A stretch of 64,000 nucleotides of DNA from positions 2,790,001 to 2,854,000 of the forward strand of contig NZ_CP042301.2 of NCBI RefSeq assembly GCF_007922615.2, written 5' to 3'. Positions 25,133 through 34,601 of the stretch are shown in pieces. This DNA is from Nitratireductor mangrovi. GTDB taxonomy: Bacteria > Pseudomonadota > Alphaproteobacteria > Rhizobiales > Rhizobiaceae. A model generated the notes under the pieces. That model searched no databases. It saw nothing but the letters and a program-made list of their open reading frames with translations, and was not told where the DNA came from. The first letter of the stretch is position 1. Every line of letters starts with the position of its first letter. A program made the translations under genes and the position numbers.

Positions 25133-26224
25133 CTACTCGGCCGGCGCGACCCTGGCACTGGGGATGCGCGTCGCCTGCCGACCGTCGATCAGCCGGTCGG
25201 CAATGGCGGCGCCGCCGCCCATCGCGAGAAGACCCGTCACCGAGGAGAGCGCCAGCACCGAGCCGCCGGTGAAGCCGGCGCCGATGGTGCAGCCGACGGC
25301 GAGAATGCCGCCGAAACCCATCAGCACGGCGCCCGCCGTGTAGCGCAGTACAGAGGGCGTGCCCGGTTCGGCAAAGGTGGCGATGCGGAAGTCGCGGAAC
25401 AGAAGCGCTGCCACCAAGGCGCCGACAAGCGTGCCAGCGAGGACACCCTGGTCGAGGCCCGGACCGTCGGCACCGGCAAATGCCAGTTCGCCGCTGGTCG
25501 CGAGCGGGCGGATAAAGGAAAGGCTTTCGGCCTGGATCGGATCGAAAACCTGCAGCGACAGCGTGTAGGTGAACCACCAGCCGGCTACGACCGCGAGGCC
25601 GACACCGATGCCGCCGAGAACGCGCCAGACCGACAGGCGCGACCGCACCGCAAGAAAGGCTGCGGCGAGCGCCAGCATGTCGCCAAGGGCGACACCGAAT
25701 TGCTGCGAAAGCCCGACATGGGCGAGGATGTCGTTGCCGCCGACCTGGCTCGTGCTCCAGAGGCCGCCGATCGTGTCGCGCAGCGGCACCAGAACGCCGC
25801 TGTAGGTGGCAAGCCCGACGATAGCGACGACCAGCGACGAATAGAGCGCCCGCAGGTTGCCGGAAGCGGTCAGCACCAGGAGGCGCGAAACGCAGCCGCG
25901 CGCCAAAACCATGCCGACGCCGAACAGGCCGCCGCCGATCAGCGCGCCGGAAAGGCTCTGCGCGGTGGAGAAGAAACGGGTCTCGATGACATCGAGCCGG
26001 CCGGTCGCGAGCAAGAGCTGGACGCCGAGGATCGCCGCGGCAAAGCCCGCCGCCCAGGTCGCCAGCGCCTTGAGGTCACGGTGACGCGTCAGGTCGAGCA
26101 CCGCTGAGCGCGTGCAGAACGCACTGCGCTGGGCAACGAAGCCGAACAGGGCGCCGATGACGGCGCCGCCGGCGATCGCGGCACCGCGCTCACCCAGCGT
26201 GTCGATGAGAGGGACGAAATCCAT
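25133..26224 (-). CDS. Second YeeE/YedE-family sulfur-compound permease
   Basis: 363 residues, about ten membrane helices. It shares with SoxT the paired Cys/Gly-rich signatures: FVAQRSAFCTRSAV near the N-terminus, MVLARGCVSRLLVL mid-protein and ILAVGCTIGAGFTGGS near the end. YeeE-family proteins move thiosulfate or sulfane-sulfur compounds. It is convergent with soxF and closes the sox locus on the right as soxT does on the left, so a role in sulfur import or export for Sox metabolism is likely. Confidence 0.85.
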   Translation of the reverse strand: MDFVPLIDTLGERGAAIAGGAVIGALFGFVAQRSAFCTRSAVLDLTRHRDLKALATWAAGFAAAILGVQLLLATGRLDVIETRFFSTAQSLSGALIGGGLFGVGMVLARGCVSRLLVLTASGNLRALYSSLVVAIVGLATYSGVLVPLRDTIGGLWSTSQVGGNDILAHVGLSQQFGVALGDMLALAAAFLAVRSRLSVWRVLGGIGVGLAVVAGWWFTYTLSLQVFDPIQAESLSFIRPLATSGELAFAGADGPGLDQGVLAGTLVGALVAALLFRDFRIATFAEPGTPSVLRYTAGAVLMGFGGILAVGCTIGAGFTGGSVLALSSVTGLLAMGGGAAIADRLIDGRQATRIPSARVAPAE

Positions 26225-26333
26225 GTCACATGCTTCCAGATGACGATGGCCTAAAGATAGGTCATCGCACCCGGCATTTCAGGCAAAGCCGGGCTCGCGC
26301 GGGCGCCAAGATGGGAACAGGATTCTCAGAGAC

Positions 26334-26371
26334 GGGGAGCGTGGGGGACGATTTTTCCCGCCGCGCTCCCC
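26334..26371 (-). terminator. Hairpin downstream of the aminotransferase gene
   Basis: On the minus strand GGGGAGCG (26371-26364) pairs with CGCTCCCC (26341-26334) around a 22-base loop, starting 8 bases after the aminotransferase stop. It is a candidate terminator for the long leftward ehu-eut transcript. No T-run follows. Confidence 0.5.
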
Positions 26372-26378
26372 AAGGCGG

Positions 26379-27749
26379 TCAGCCAAGCACTTCCTTTACC
26401 GCCTCGGCCGTCGCCGACACGATCTGGTCGGCCTCGGCGCGGGTGAGGCAGAGCGGCGGCGCGAAGCCGAGGATATCGCCCTGCGGCATGGCGCGAGCGA
26501 TGACGCCGCGCTTCAGCAGGGCGGCCGCCACCGACGGCCCGACCTTCTTCGACGGGTCGAAGAAGGCGCGTTTTTGCCTGTCGGCGACGAACTCGAGCGC
26601 AACCAGCATGCCTTCGCCGCGCACGTCGCCGACATGGTCTTGGCCGCCGAGCACATCCTTCATCGCCTTGTTGAGGTAGCCGCCAGTCTCACCGGCATTG
26701 GCGACGAGGCCGAGGCTGTCGATCAGCTTGAGGTTGGCGATGCCGGCCGCAGCACCGATCGGATGCGCCGAATAGGTCCAGCCATGGCCGATCGGGCCGT
26801 TCTCGTCGGTTCCCTGCTCGAGCACCTTCCAGACCTTGTCGCCGACGATCGAGCCCGACAGCGGCGCATAGGCCGACGTCAGCCCCTTGGCGATGGTAAT
26901 GATGTCTGGCTTCAGCCCGTAGTGGTCCGAGCCCATCATCGTGCCAAGCCGGCCGAAGCCGGTCACCACCTCGTCGGCGATCAGAAGGATGTCGTGCTTT
27001 TGAAGCACCTTCTGGATCGCCTCCCAGTAGCCGGCCGGCGGCGGCACGATGCCGCCGGTGCCAAGCACCGGCTCGCCGATGAAGGCAGCGATCGTGTCGG
27101 CACCTTCGCGGGCGATCAGCTTTTCCAGTTCCGAAACGCAATGGGCGACGAAATCCGCTTCGCTCATCGCCGCGTCCGGGCGGCGGTAATAATACGGCGC
27201 CTCGGTGTGCAGGATGCGATCGAGCGGCAGGTCGAACTTCTTGTGGAAGAGCTCCAGCCCGGTCAGCGAGCCGGTGACGAGGCCCGAGCCGTGATAGCCG
27301 CGCCAGCGCGAGATGATCTTCTTCTTTTCCGGCCGGCCGAGGATGTTGTTGTAATACCAGACAAGCTTGACGTTGGTCTCATTGGCGTCCGAACCGCCGA
27401 GGCCGAAATAGACTTTCGACATGCCTTTCGGCGCGCGCTCCAGCACCATCTTGGCCAGCGTGATCGAGGCCTCGGTGCCGTGGCCGACATAGGCATGGTA
27501 GTAGGCGAGTTCCTTCGCCTGCTCGGCGATCGCCTCGGCGATCTCGAGCCGGCCGTAGCCCGCATTGACGCAATAGAGTCCGGCGAAGGCGTCCAGCAGT
27601 TTGTTGCCGTCACGATCCTCGATGAAGACGCCCTTGCCGCCCGCAACGATGCGGTTCGGTGTCTCGCCGCGCGCATGCTGGGCGAGATGGGTCGAGGGAT
27701 GGAAGAAATGCTCGCGGTCCCACTGGTCGAGCATGTCGTTTCTCAGCAT
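26379..27749 (-). CDS. Class III PLP aminotransferase (DoeD-like, diaminobutyrate/omega-amino acid)
   Basis: 456 residues with fold-type I class III features: GGSDANETNVKL at about 118-129, the cofactor Asp in LLIADEVVTGFGRLG, and the PLP lysine Lys288 in TIAKGLTSAYAP. It would transfer an amino group from an omega-amino acid or 2,4-diaminobutyrate to pyruvate or 2-oxoglutarate, giving aspartate semialdehyde in the ectoine route. ATG 27749 was chosen behind GGAGAG; the frame is open upstream as far as 28835, but that part is antisense to the next gene's codons. Last gene of the leftward island. Confidence 0.85.
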   Translation of the reverse strand: MLRNDMLDQWDREHFFHPSTHLAQHARGETPNRIVAGGKGVFIEDRDGNKLLDAFAGLYCVNAGYGRLEIAEAIAEQAKELAYYHAYVGHGTEASITLAKMVLERAPKGMSKVYFGLGGSDANETNVKLVWYYNNILGRPEKKKIISRWRGYHGSGLVTGSLTGLELFHKKFDLPLDRILHTEAPYYYRRPDAAMSEADFVAHCVSELEKLIAREGADTIAAFIGEPVLGTGGIVPPPAGYWEAIQKVLQKHDILLIADEVVTGFGRLGTMMGSDHYGLKPDIITIAKGLTSAYAPLSGSIVGDKVWKVLEQGTDENGPIGHGWTYSAHPIGAAAGIANLKLIDSLGLVANAGETGGYLNKAMKDVLGGQDHVGDVRGEGMLVALEFVADRQKRAFFDPSKKVGPSVAAALLKRGVIARAMPQGDILGFAPPLCLTRAEADQIVSATAEAVKEVLG

Positions 27750-27760
27750 CGCGTTCTCTC

Positions 27761-28972
27761 CTATTTCACGATCGGGCCGAAATCCGTCTCGGTCAGGATC
27801 TCGGCCCCCTTGTCGGTCAAAAGCACCGGGTTCGACAGAAAGTAGTCGCCCTTGCCCGTCCCCATCAGCCAGGAGAGCACGTGGAAACTCATCCCGGCCC
27901 TGATCTCCATATCGCTGTCGGCGCGCAGGCCGGTGACGCGGTTGCCGCCGGTCCATGATGGCGGCACGCCGATGCCGACCGCATAGCCGCAATGATGCCG
28001 GCGATAATGCGAAAGTCCGGCCGCGTCCACCACGCCCTGCCAAGCGGCGTAGACGTCGGAGGCGCGTTGCCCGGGTTCCAGCGCGCCGACCACGGCGTTG
28101 AAGGCGGCCTTGGCCGTCTCGGCCATGGCGGCATCCTCGTCGCTTATGCTGCCGACGTGGACGAGCCGGCCGATCGGCGCGTGGTAGCGGGCCACGCAGC
28201 CGGAAAGTTCCAGGAACACCGGCTCGCCGGCGCTGTATTGGCCGTCGCCCCAGGTCGTGTGCTCCTCGCCGAGCCGCGCGCCGGGGCGGATGAACGGCCC
28301 GAAGCCCGGTGCGTCGCCGCCGGCGCGGATCATCGCCGCGTGACATTCGGCGACCACGTCGCGCTCGGCCGCGCCGTCGCTGATCGCCGCCACCGCGGCC
28401 TCGACCGCGGCGTCGGTGACCCGCGCCGCCGCGCGCATCAGCGCCTGCTCGGCCGGCGACTTCACCAGCCGCATCTCGTCGACGAGGCCGGTGATGTCGC
28501 GCCATTCGACGTCCGGAAGCGTGTCGCGCAGGGCGTTGCCGAAGCCGAAGCTGAACCCGGCCGACCAGGTCTCGACGCCGACGGACGACTTCACGCCGAG
28601 ATCCGACACCTCCTCGCGCACCACCTCGGCGACCGCGAGCGAGCGGTCGCGCGCATGGAAGCGGTCGCGGAACACCCTGACGGCGAGGTCGGCGGCGGAC
28701 TCTGAATCGGTGTGACCCTCGAAGCGAGCATTGCGCACATAGCGGTCGATCGAAACCCGCTCCATGGCGCGCGTGACGAGCATCATGTCGCCCTCGGCCG
28801 GCACGATCAGCAGGTGCGGCGCGAAATAGCCCCAATGGTCGAGGCCGGTCAGGTAGAAGATGTTTTCCGGCGTAGAGACGAGTGCTGCATCAAGGCCGCG
28901 CTCGTCCATGCCGGCGCGCAGCTTCGCCACGCGGCCGGCCAGTTCCTCGTCGGAAAACGGGTTGCGATGCAT
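27761..28972 (-). CDS. M24 (pita-bread fold) hydrolase, second DoeA/EutD-like paralogue
   Basis: 403 residues with the creatinase-type N-terminal domain (PENIFYLTGLDHWGYF) and M24 C-terminal domain. Canonical metal ligands are replaced: the two Asp positions read Glu (FLELSG) and Pro (RYHAPIGR), the His of GHG reads Tyr (CGYAVGIG), and the Glu of VEPG reads Leu (FHVLSW). The same pattern is seen in the doeA product at 36386 and fits ectoine hydrolases, which open the pyrimidine ring, rather than prolidases. It lies 7 bases after the aldehyde dehydrogenase gene and 11 before the aminotransferase gene. It may act on hydroxyectoine or a related cyclic amidine (inference). Confidence 0.8.
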   Translation of the reverse strand: MHRNPFSDEELAGRVAKLRAGMDERGLDAALVSTPENIFYLTGLDHWGYFAPHLLIVPAEGDMMLVTRAMERVSIDRYVRNARFEGHTDSESAADLAVRVFRDRFHARDRSLAVAEVVREEVSDLGVKSSVGVETWSAGFSFGFGNALRDTLPDVEWRDITGLVDEMRLVKSPAEQALMRAAARVTDAAVEAAVAAISDGAAERDVVAECHAAMIRAGGDAPGFGPFIRPGARLGEEHTTWGDGQYSAGEPVFLELSGCVARYHAPIGRLVHVGSISDEDAAMAETAKAAFNAVVGALEPGQRASDVYAAWQGVVDAAGLSHYRRHHCGYAVGIGVPPSWTGGNRVTGLRADSDMEIRAGMSFHVLSWLMGTGKGDYFLSNPVLLTDKGAEILTETDFGPIVK

Positions 28973-28979
28973 CGGCGCC

Positions 28980-30464
28980 TCAGTCGGCTTCGCGGCAGAT
29001 GTACTTGATCTCGGTGAAGGCTTCCATGCCGTGGCGTGAGCCTTCGCGGCCGAGCCCGGCCTGCTTGACGCCGCCGAACGGCACCGGCGCGCCGGTGATC
29101 TTGGTGCGATTGATCGCGACCATGCCGAATTCGAGCTGGCGCGACAGCCGCGCGCTGCGGCCATTGTCCTCGGTGTGGAGGTAGGCGACGAGCCCGGTCT
29201 CGGCGGCGTTGGCCTTGGCGACCACCTCCTGCTCGCAGTCGAAGGGCTGGAAGGCGGCGACGGGACCGAAGGTCTCCTCGCGCATAATCAGCGCCGCGTC
29301 GTCTACATCGGCCAGAACCGTGGGCTCGAAGAAGTTCTCGCCTGCCGCGTGCGCCTTGCCGCCGGTCACGAGCCGAGCGCCATGCGACAGCGCATCGGCG
29401 ACATGCTGGGCCTGCTTGGCGACCGCACGGGCATTGATGAGCGGGCCGATGTCGGGATCGCTGAGCCCCGCCCCGACGCGCATGACGCTCACGCGTTCGG
29501 CGAATGCGGCGACGAAGCGCTCGTAGATCGGCCGTTCGATGTAGAAACGGTTGGCCGCAAGGCAGTCCTGGCCCGAGGTCGCGAACTTGGCGCTGACAGC
29601 ACGGTCGACGGCGCGGTCGAAATCGCAGTCGGCAAAGGCGATGAAGGGCGCGTGGCCGCCGAGCTCCATGACGAGGCGCTTCACCGTCGGCGCCGACTGG
29701 GCGTAAAGCAGCCGGCCGATCTCGGTCGAGCCGGTGAAGGAGACGACCCGCACCAGAGGCGAGGCGGTCATGGCGCCGACCACGTTGGCGGCGCGGCCGG
29801 TCAACACGTTGAAGACGCCGGCGGGCATGCCGGCGCGCTCGGCAAGTTCGGCCAGCGCCAGCGCCGAAAAGGGCGTCTCCGACGACGGATGCGCGACAAT
29901 CGTGCAGCCGGCGGCGAGCGCGGCGGCTGCCTTGCGCGTCAGCATGGCGGAGGGAAAGTTCCACGGCGTGATGAGCGCTGCGACTCCGCTCGGCTGGCGG
30001 ATGACGGACATCTCAGCCCTTGCCAGATGCGAGGTCACGCTCTCGACATTCACGCGTTTCGCCTCCTCGGCGTAGAACTCGATGAAGGAGGCGGCGTAGT
30101 CGATCTCGCCGAGCGCTTCGGAAATCGGCTTGCCCTGCTCCTCGACCATGAGATGGGCGAGGTCCTCGCGCGCCTCAACGATCAGTTCGAACCAGCGCCG
30201 CAGGATCGCAGAACGCGCCTGCGGCAGCGCTGCCGACCAGGCGGCGAAGGCGCGATGCGCGGCGTCGATGGCCACGTCAACGTCGGTTGCCGTCAGTGCC
30301 GGCACGGCGCCGACGCGGCGGCCGTCCGAGGGGTCGCTGACATCAATGGTTTCGGTCGCAGAACCGGCGGTCCAGGCGCCGTCGACATAGGCGAACTCGC
30401 GGAAAAGGCGCGGATCGCGCAAAGCGGATAGCGACGTTTTCTGAAACATGGCGATGGCGTTCAT
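28980..30464 (-). CDS. NAD(P)-dependent aldehyde dehydrogenase (succinate/aspartate-semialdehyde type)
   Basis: 494 residues of the ALDH superfamily. Cofactor motifs FTGSTEIGR and the catalytic Glu in MELGGHAPF are followed by the catalytic Cys in TSGQDCLAANR and a late GPVAAFQPF box. The sequence resembles GabD-like succinate-semialdehyde dehydrogenases. In ectoine islands the equivalent (DoeC) oxidises aspartate semialdehyde formed by the aminotransferase. A 117-base gap separates it from the upstream regulator gene and may hold its own promoter. Confidence 0.85.
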   Translation of the reverse strand: MNAIAMFQKTSLSALRDPRLFREFAYVDGAWTAGSATETIDVSDPSDGRRVGAVPALTATDVDVAIDAAHRAFAAWSAALPQARSAILRRWFELIVEAREDLAHLMVEEQGKPISEALGEIDYAASFIEFYAEEAKRVNVESVTSHLARAEMSVIRQPSGVAALITPWNFPSAMLTRKAAAALAAGCTIVAHPSSETPFSALALAELAERAGMPAGVFNVLTGRAANVVGAMTASPLVRVVSFTGSTEIGRLLYAQSAPTVKRLVMELGGHAPFIAFADCDFDRAVDRAVSAKFATSGQDCLAANRFYIERPIYERFVAAFAERVSVMRVGAGLSDPDIGPLINARAVAKQAQHVADALSHGARLVTGGKAHAAGENFFEPTVLADVDDAALIMREETFGPVAAFQPFDCEQEVVAKANAAETGLVAYLHTEDNGRSARLSRQLEFGMVAINRTKITGAPVPFGGVKQAGLGREGSRHGMEAFTEIKYICREAD

Positions 30465-30581
30465 GGGGGCGAATCTCCTCGGTTCGGACCTGCCGTGAAG
30501 ATCGCGCCGACAGCGCCAAATTTTCTTTGGTTTGGACGGCCTCGCGAAGATGGTTCTTCCAAACTTGCCGCAGCGGCCCGA

Positions 30582-31088
30582 TCATTCTTTTTCTGTTGGC
30601 AGGTCAACGAGTTCGGACAGGGGAAGTTTCGCTGACAGCTTGACCTGCTTGGTCACCACATAGGTGAAATAGCGCGCCAGCCCGACCTTGGCATCGAGCA
30701 GGTCGTCGACCAGACGCTGGTAAGCGTCGATGTCGCGCGCGATAATCTGCAGGATGTAGTCGAACCCGCCGCCGACGGCCCAGCAAGCGACAACCTCGTC
30801 ATGCCGGCCGACGGCGCGCTCAAATACCTGGAAATTCTCGGCCCGGTGGTGCTCGAGCTCCGCCGCCATGAAGACCACGACATGCGGCGTGATCTTCTTC
30901 AGCGCCACCTCGGCCCGGTAGCCGGTGATGATGCCGGCCTGTTCGAGCCGCTTCAGCCGCTCCCAGCACGGCGCAGCCGTCAGATTGACCCGCCTGGCGA
31001 GCTCGGATTTCGAAATCCTGCCTTCCTCACGCAGGATGGCAAGAATCTTCAGGTCGCGGTCGTCGAGCTTCAGCATGTGGATCGCCAC
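30582..31088 (-). CDS. Lrp/AsnC-family regulator (DoeX-like)
   Basis: 168 residues: N-terminal helix-turn-helix (EGRISKSELARRVNLTAAPCWERLKRL) and a RAM ligand-binding domain (ACWAVGGGFDYILQIIARD). Lrp/AsnC members form octamers and sense amino acids. One is regularly found in ectoine catabolic clusters (AsnC/DoeX), where it activates the catabolic operon. It lies 13 bases after eutC on the same strand. Confidence 0.88.
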   Translation of the reverse strand: MAIHMLKLDDRDLKILAILREEGRISKSELARRVNLTAAPCWERLKRLEQAGIITGYRAEVALKKITPHVVVFMAAELEHHRAENFQVFERAVGRHDEVVACWAVGGGFDYILQIIARDIDAYQRLVDDLLDAKVGLARYFTYVVTKQVKLSAKLPLSELVDLPTEKE

Positions 31089-31101
31089 GACATCCCAGGG
31101 A

Positions 31102-32094
31102 TCACGTCGAGATAACCGACCCGGCCCCGGCCTGGCGCGCCGCGGCCATCGCGAAGGTGGCGATCGCCGTGTCCTGGGCGCCAGTACCGGTCAGGTCGCA
31201 GATCGTCACCTGATCCTCACTCACCCTGCCCGGTTTGGAGCCGGAGACGATCTCGCCGAGTTCCGGCGGCGTGCCGCCTTTCCATAGGCCCATCGCGATC
31301 GCACTGCGCAATTCGCCAAGTTTTTCGCACTGGCTGACGCGATCGGCGACATAGAGCCCGGCCTCGACAAGCGCCCGGGGATCGATCTCGTTCTTGCCGG
31401 CCTGGTCGGAGCCCATGGCGGTAACATGAAGGCCCGGATGCAGCCAGTCAGCCTTGAGCACCGGCTCCTCGGCCGGCGTGGTCGTGACGACAAGCTGTGA
31501 TTCGGCGACGAGACGCGCCGGATCGCTTTCGGCACGCGCCTCGATGCCGAGCGTTGCCGTGATGTCCGAGGCGCAGGCGGCAGCTTTTGCGCCATCGCGG
31601 GCCCAGACCAGGACGCGGCCGAACGGCCGCACCAGCCGCGCCGCCTCGATCTGCAGGCGCGCCTGCACGCCGGCGCCGATAACACCGGCGGTCGCAACGT
31701 CGGCCGGCGCCAGGTGCTTGGCCGCGACCGCGCCGGCGGCAGCGGTCCTGACGTCGGTGAGATAGCCGTTGTCGAGCAGCAGCGCGTCGACCAGCCCGGT
31801 CTTTGCAGAAAAAAGGATCATCAGACCGTTGAGGCTGGGCAGGCCAAGCTTCGGATTGTCGAAAAAGCCCGGGCTGACCTTGATCGCGAAACCGTCGAAG
31901 CCCGGAATGTAGGCGGTCTTGACGTCGACTTCGCCATTGGCGGCCGGGATCGCCATCGACAGGATCGGTGGCATCACCACCTTGCCAGACGCAAGGGCGG
32001 CAAAGGCCTGCTCGACGACGGCGACCGCTTCGAGGTCGAGGCGCACCGCCCGGCGCAGTTCCGCCTCGGTCAGGATGGTGATGTCATCTGCCAT
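31102..32094 (-). CDS. eutC: EutC, ornithine cyclodeaminase/mu-crystallin family protein
   Basis: 330 residues of the OCD/mu-crystallin family with an NAD-binding GVIGAGVQARLQIEAAR segment and the DVRTAAAGAVAA motif. Beside EutB this is the EutC of ectoine-utilisation operons, thought to act with EutB on hydroxyectoine-derived intermediates. The start at 32094 overlaps the eutB end by 11 bases; a further upstream ATG at 32121 would extend the overlap. Confidence 0.82.
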   Translation of the reverse strand: MADDITILTEAELRRAVRLDLEAVAVVEQAFAALASGKVVMPPILSMAIPAANGEVDVKTAYIPGFDGFAIKVSPGFFDNPKLGLPSLNGLMILFSAKTGLVDALLLDNGYLTDVRTAAAGAVAAKHLAPADVATAGVIGAGVQARLQIEAARLVRPFGRVLVWARDGAKAAACASDITATLGIEARAESDPARLVAESQLVVTTTPAEEPVLKADWLHPGLHVTAMGSDQAGKNEIDPRALVEAGLYVADRVSQCEKLGELRSAIAMGLWKGGTPPELGEIVSGSKPGRVSEDQVTICDLTGTGAQDTAIATFAMAAARQAGAGSVIST

Positions 32095-33094
32095 AAGCCG
32101 TTCCCGTGACCGTGATCGCACCGAGCGTCACGTCGGCGCCGTTGACGATGCTGGTATAGGCTCGCATGTCGACATTGCGGCCGGTGATGATCGTGGCGAC
32201 CGGCCCGTCGAGCCCGTCCAGCTTTCCGGCCAGTGCGGCTGCGGCGCCGACGGCGCTGGCGCCTTCGCAGACCAGCCGATCCTCGTAGTAATGGACCTGC
32301 ATGGCCCGGTAGATTTCCTCCTCGGTGACCAGGATAACGTCGTCGAGATGGTCGCGGCAAAGCTGGAAGGAAAGCTTGTTGTCGAGGCCGATACCGCCGC
32401 CAAGCGAATCGGCAAGGCTCGCCACCTCCTCGACCTCGACCGGCTTGCCCGCCGCCAGCGAGGCGTGCATGGCTGCGCCGCGGTCCATGGAAATGCCGAC
32501 GACCCGGATCGACGGGTTGATCGTCTTCGCGGCTGCGCCCACGCCGCCGGCGAGCCCGCCGCCGGAAAGCGGAACGAGGATGGTCGCGATGTCGGGGCGC
32601 TGCTCCAGAATTTCGAGCCCGATCGTGCCCTGGCCGGCGATCACATAAGGATCGTCGAAGGGCGATATCTCGGTCAGGCCTTCGGCCTCGCACAACCGCT
32701 GGCTTTCGGCCAACGCGTCGTCCTGGCTCCTGCCGACGATCCTGACCTCGGCCCCCAGCGCGCGGATGCCGTCGACCTTGGTTTGCGGCACCAGCGACGA
32801 CATGCAGATCACCGCCCTGATGCCGCGCGCCCGCGCCGCGAAGGCAACGCCGCGCCCATGATTGCCGGTCGAACAGCAGGTGACGCCTCGGGTACCCGCG
32901 GGCAGGTTGAAGACAGCATTGACCGCGCCGCGCAGCTTGAAGGCGCCGACCGGCTGGGTGGTCTCGAGCTTGAGCAGAAAGTCGCTGCCAACCGTGTCAG
33001 CCAGGAACAGCGACGGGATCAGCGGCGTGTAGGTCACCGTGCCCGCGATCGTTCGGCGGGCGGTCAGGATGTCGGCAAGCGTCAGGGCAGTCAT
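32084..33094 (-). CDS. eutB: EutB, PLP threonine dehydratase-like protein
   Basis: 336 residues of the fold-type II PLP family (threonine/serine dehydratase group). The cofactor lysine is Lys53 in VGAFKLRGAVN. The phosphate-binding loop is LSGGGLAGG, and CSTGNHGRG is the substrate-carboxylate loop. It lacks the C-terminal ACT domain of biosynthetic IlvA. Adjacent to eutC and the ehu transporter it fits EutB, proposed to dehydrate the hydroxylated diaminobutyrate from hydroxyectoine. Confidence 0.83.
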   Translation of the reverse strand: MTALTLADILTARRTIAGTVTYTPLIPSLFLADTVGSDFLLKLETTQPVGAFKLRGAVNAVFNLPAGTRGVTCCSTGNHGRGVAFAARARGIRAVICMSSLVPQTKVDGIRALGAEVRIVGRSQDDALAESQRLCEAEGLTEISPFDDPYVIAGQGTIGLEILEQRPDIATILVPLSGGGLAGGVGAAAKTINPSIRVVGISMDRGAAMHASLAAGKPVEVEEVASLADSLGGGIGLDNKLSFQLCRDHLDDVILVTEEEIYRAMQVHYYEDRLVCEGASAVGAAAALAGKLDGLDGPVATIITGRNVDMRAYTSIVNGADVTLGAITVTGTAYGR

Positions 33095-33146
33095 GGAACT
33101 TTCGTCGCTCGGAGCTTTTCATGGTCGGTCGGGCGGGCTCGAGGCA

Positions 33147-33923
33147 CTACCCCGCCTCAAGGACCGCGCTCAGGAACTGCTTCGTGCGTTCGTTGTCCGG
33201 GTCGTTGAAAAGCTTGTCCGGCGGCCCTTGCTCGGCAATCTTGCCGCCGTAGAAAAAGCAGACGCGATCCGAGAATTCCTTGGCGAAGCCCATCTGGTGC
33301 GTGACCATCAGCATGGTCAGGTCGTGCTCGGCGCCGAGTTGGCGGATGACGTTCAGAACCTCGCCGACCAGTTCCGGATCGAGCGCCGAGGTCACCTCGT
33401 CGAACAGCATCACCTTGGGCCGCATGGCCAGCGCTCGCGCGATTGCGACGCGCTGCTTCTGGCCGCCCGACATCTGGATCGGGAAATGGCCCTTCTTGTC
33501 GCCGAGACCAACCATGTCAAGCAGTTCGGCGGCGCGCTGCTCCGCTTCCGCGCGCGGCAGGCCCAACACCGAGATCGGCGCCTCCATGCAGTTCTGCAGC
33601 GACGTCATGTGCGGGAAGAGGTTGAAGTGCTGGAACACCATGCCGATCTTACCGCGCACTCGCCTCAGGTGGCGGTCGCTGGCCGGCACCATCGAGCCGT
33701 TCTTTTCCATGTGCGTGAGCGGCTCGCCGTCGACCCAGATGACGCCCTCGTTGATGCGCTCCAGCGTCATCAGCATCCTCAGCACCGTTGTCTTGCCGGA
33801 GCCGGACGGGCCGATGATCGACACCTTTTCGTTGCGCTGGATGTCGAGGTCGAGCTGATCGAGCACCGTCAGGCTGCCATAGCGCTTGGTGACGTTCTCG
33901 AAACGGACCATCGGTTCGCTCAT
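33147..33923 (-). CDS. ehuA: EhuA, ectoine-type ABC transporter ATP-binding protein
   Basis: 258 residues of the polar amino acid uptake ATPase family. Walker A is GPSGSGKTT, the signature is [15 protein letters not shown], Walker B is [13 protein letters not shown], and the switch His is in MVTHQMGFA. It powers the EhuCD permease encoded immediately upstream (9-base gap). Length matches EhuA. Confidence 0.88.
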   Translation of the reverse strand: MSEPMVRFENVTKRYGSLTVLDQLDLDIQRNEKVSIIGPSGSGKTTVLRMLMTLERINEGVIWVDGEPLTHMEKNGSMVPASDRHLRRVRGKIGMVFQHFNLFPHMTSLQNCMEAPISVLGLPRAEAEQRAAELLDMVGLGDKKGHFPIQMSGGQKQRVAIARALAMRPKVMLFDEVTSALDPELVGEVLNVIRQLGAEHDLTMLMVTHQMGFAKEFSDRVCFFYGGKIAEQGPPDKLFNDPDNERTKQFLSAVLEAG

Positions 33924-33932
33924 GACGGGCTC

Positions 33933-34601
33933 CTACTGCAGATGGTAGCGGCGATTGAGCCAAAGGCTGACGCCCTGGACGATCGCCGAGGCAACGAGGC
34001 TGAAGAACAGGTAGAGCGCGCCCGCTGTGGTGATCGCCTCGATGTAGCGGTAGTTCTCGGCGCCGAAATTCTTGGCCCGCTGGAGCATTTCCAGGATGGC
34101 GATAGCGGCGAGGATCGGCGTGTCCTTGAACATGCCGATGAAGTAGTTGCCGAGGCTCGGCACGATCGGCGGGATCGCCTGCGGCAGGATGATCACCCGC
34201 CAGGCGCGCGGCGTCGAAAGGTTGAGCGCCGTGCAGGCCTCCCACTGGCCGCCGTCGACATTCTCGATGCCGGCCCGGTAGCACTCCGAGCAATAGGCGG
34301 CATAGTGGATGCCGAGCATGCCGACACCGGCGATCCAGGCAGGAATGACGATGCCAAATTGCGGACCGACGAAATAGACGAAGAATATCTGCAGGAGCAG
34401 CGGCGTGGAACGGATGAACTCGATGATCTCGGCCATGACACCGCGCACGAGGCGGTTCGGCGACTGGCGGATCAGTGCGAAGATCAAACCCAACACCAGC
34501 GCGATCGCGAAGCCGATGAAGGTTGCCTGAACGGTGACGACGGCGCCCCGGTAAAGATACGGCAGCGCCTCCCAGACATATTCCCAGTCCCAGATGTTCA
34601 C
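33933..34601 (-). CDS. ehuD: EhuD, ABC transporter permease
   Basis: 222 residues, HisM/GlnP type with about five membrane helices and the EAA loop (ECYRAGIENVDGGQWEACTAL … ILPQAIPPIVPS) that docks on the ATPase. Its start overlaps the ehuC stop by 4 bases. It forms the membrane channel with EhuC. Confidence 0.85.
   Translation of the reverse strand: MNIWDWEYVWEALPYLYRGAVVTVQATFIGFAIALVLGLIFALIRQSPNRLVRGVMAEIIEFIRSTPLLLQIFFVYFVGPQFGIVIPAWIAGVGMLGIHYAAYCSECYRAGIENVDGGQWEACTALNLSTPRAWRVIILPQAIPPIVPSLGNYFIGMFKDTPILAAIAILEMLQRAKNFGAENYRYIEAITTAGALYLFFSLVASAIVQGVSLWLNRRYHLQ

Noticed and set aside
26225..26378. Island boundary suggesting recent horizontal transfer between the sox and ectoine loci
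   Set aside because: No mobility gene, att-like repeat or composition shift was noticed at the junction.
27750..28835. Upstream in-frame extension of the aminotransferase, giving an 818-residue protein
   Set aside because: The added part is Arg/Gly-rich, matches no fold and overlaps the M24 hydrolase gene on the same strand in another frame. A good ribosome-binding site precedes ATG 27749.
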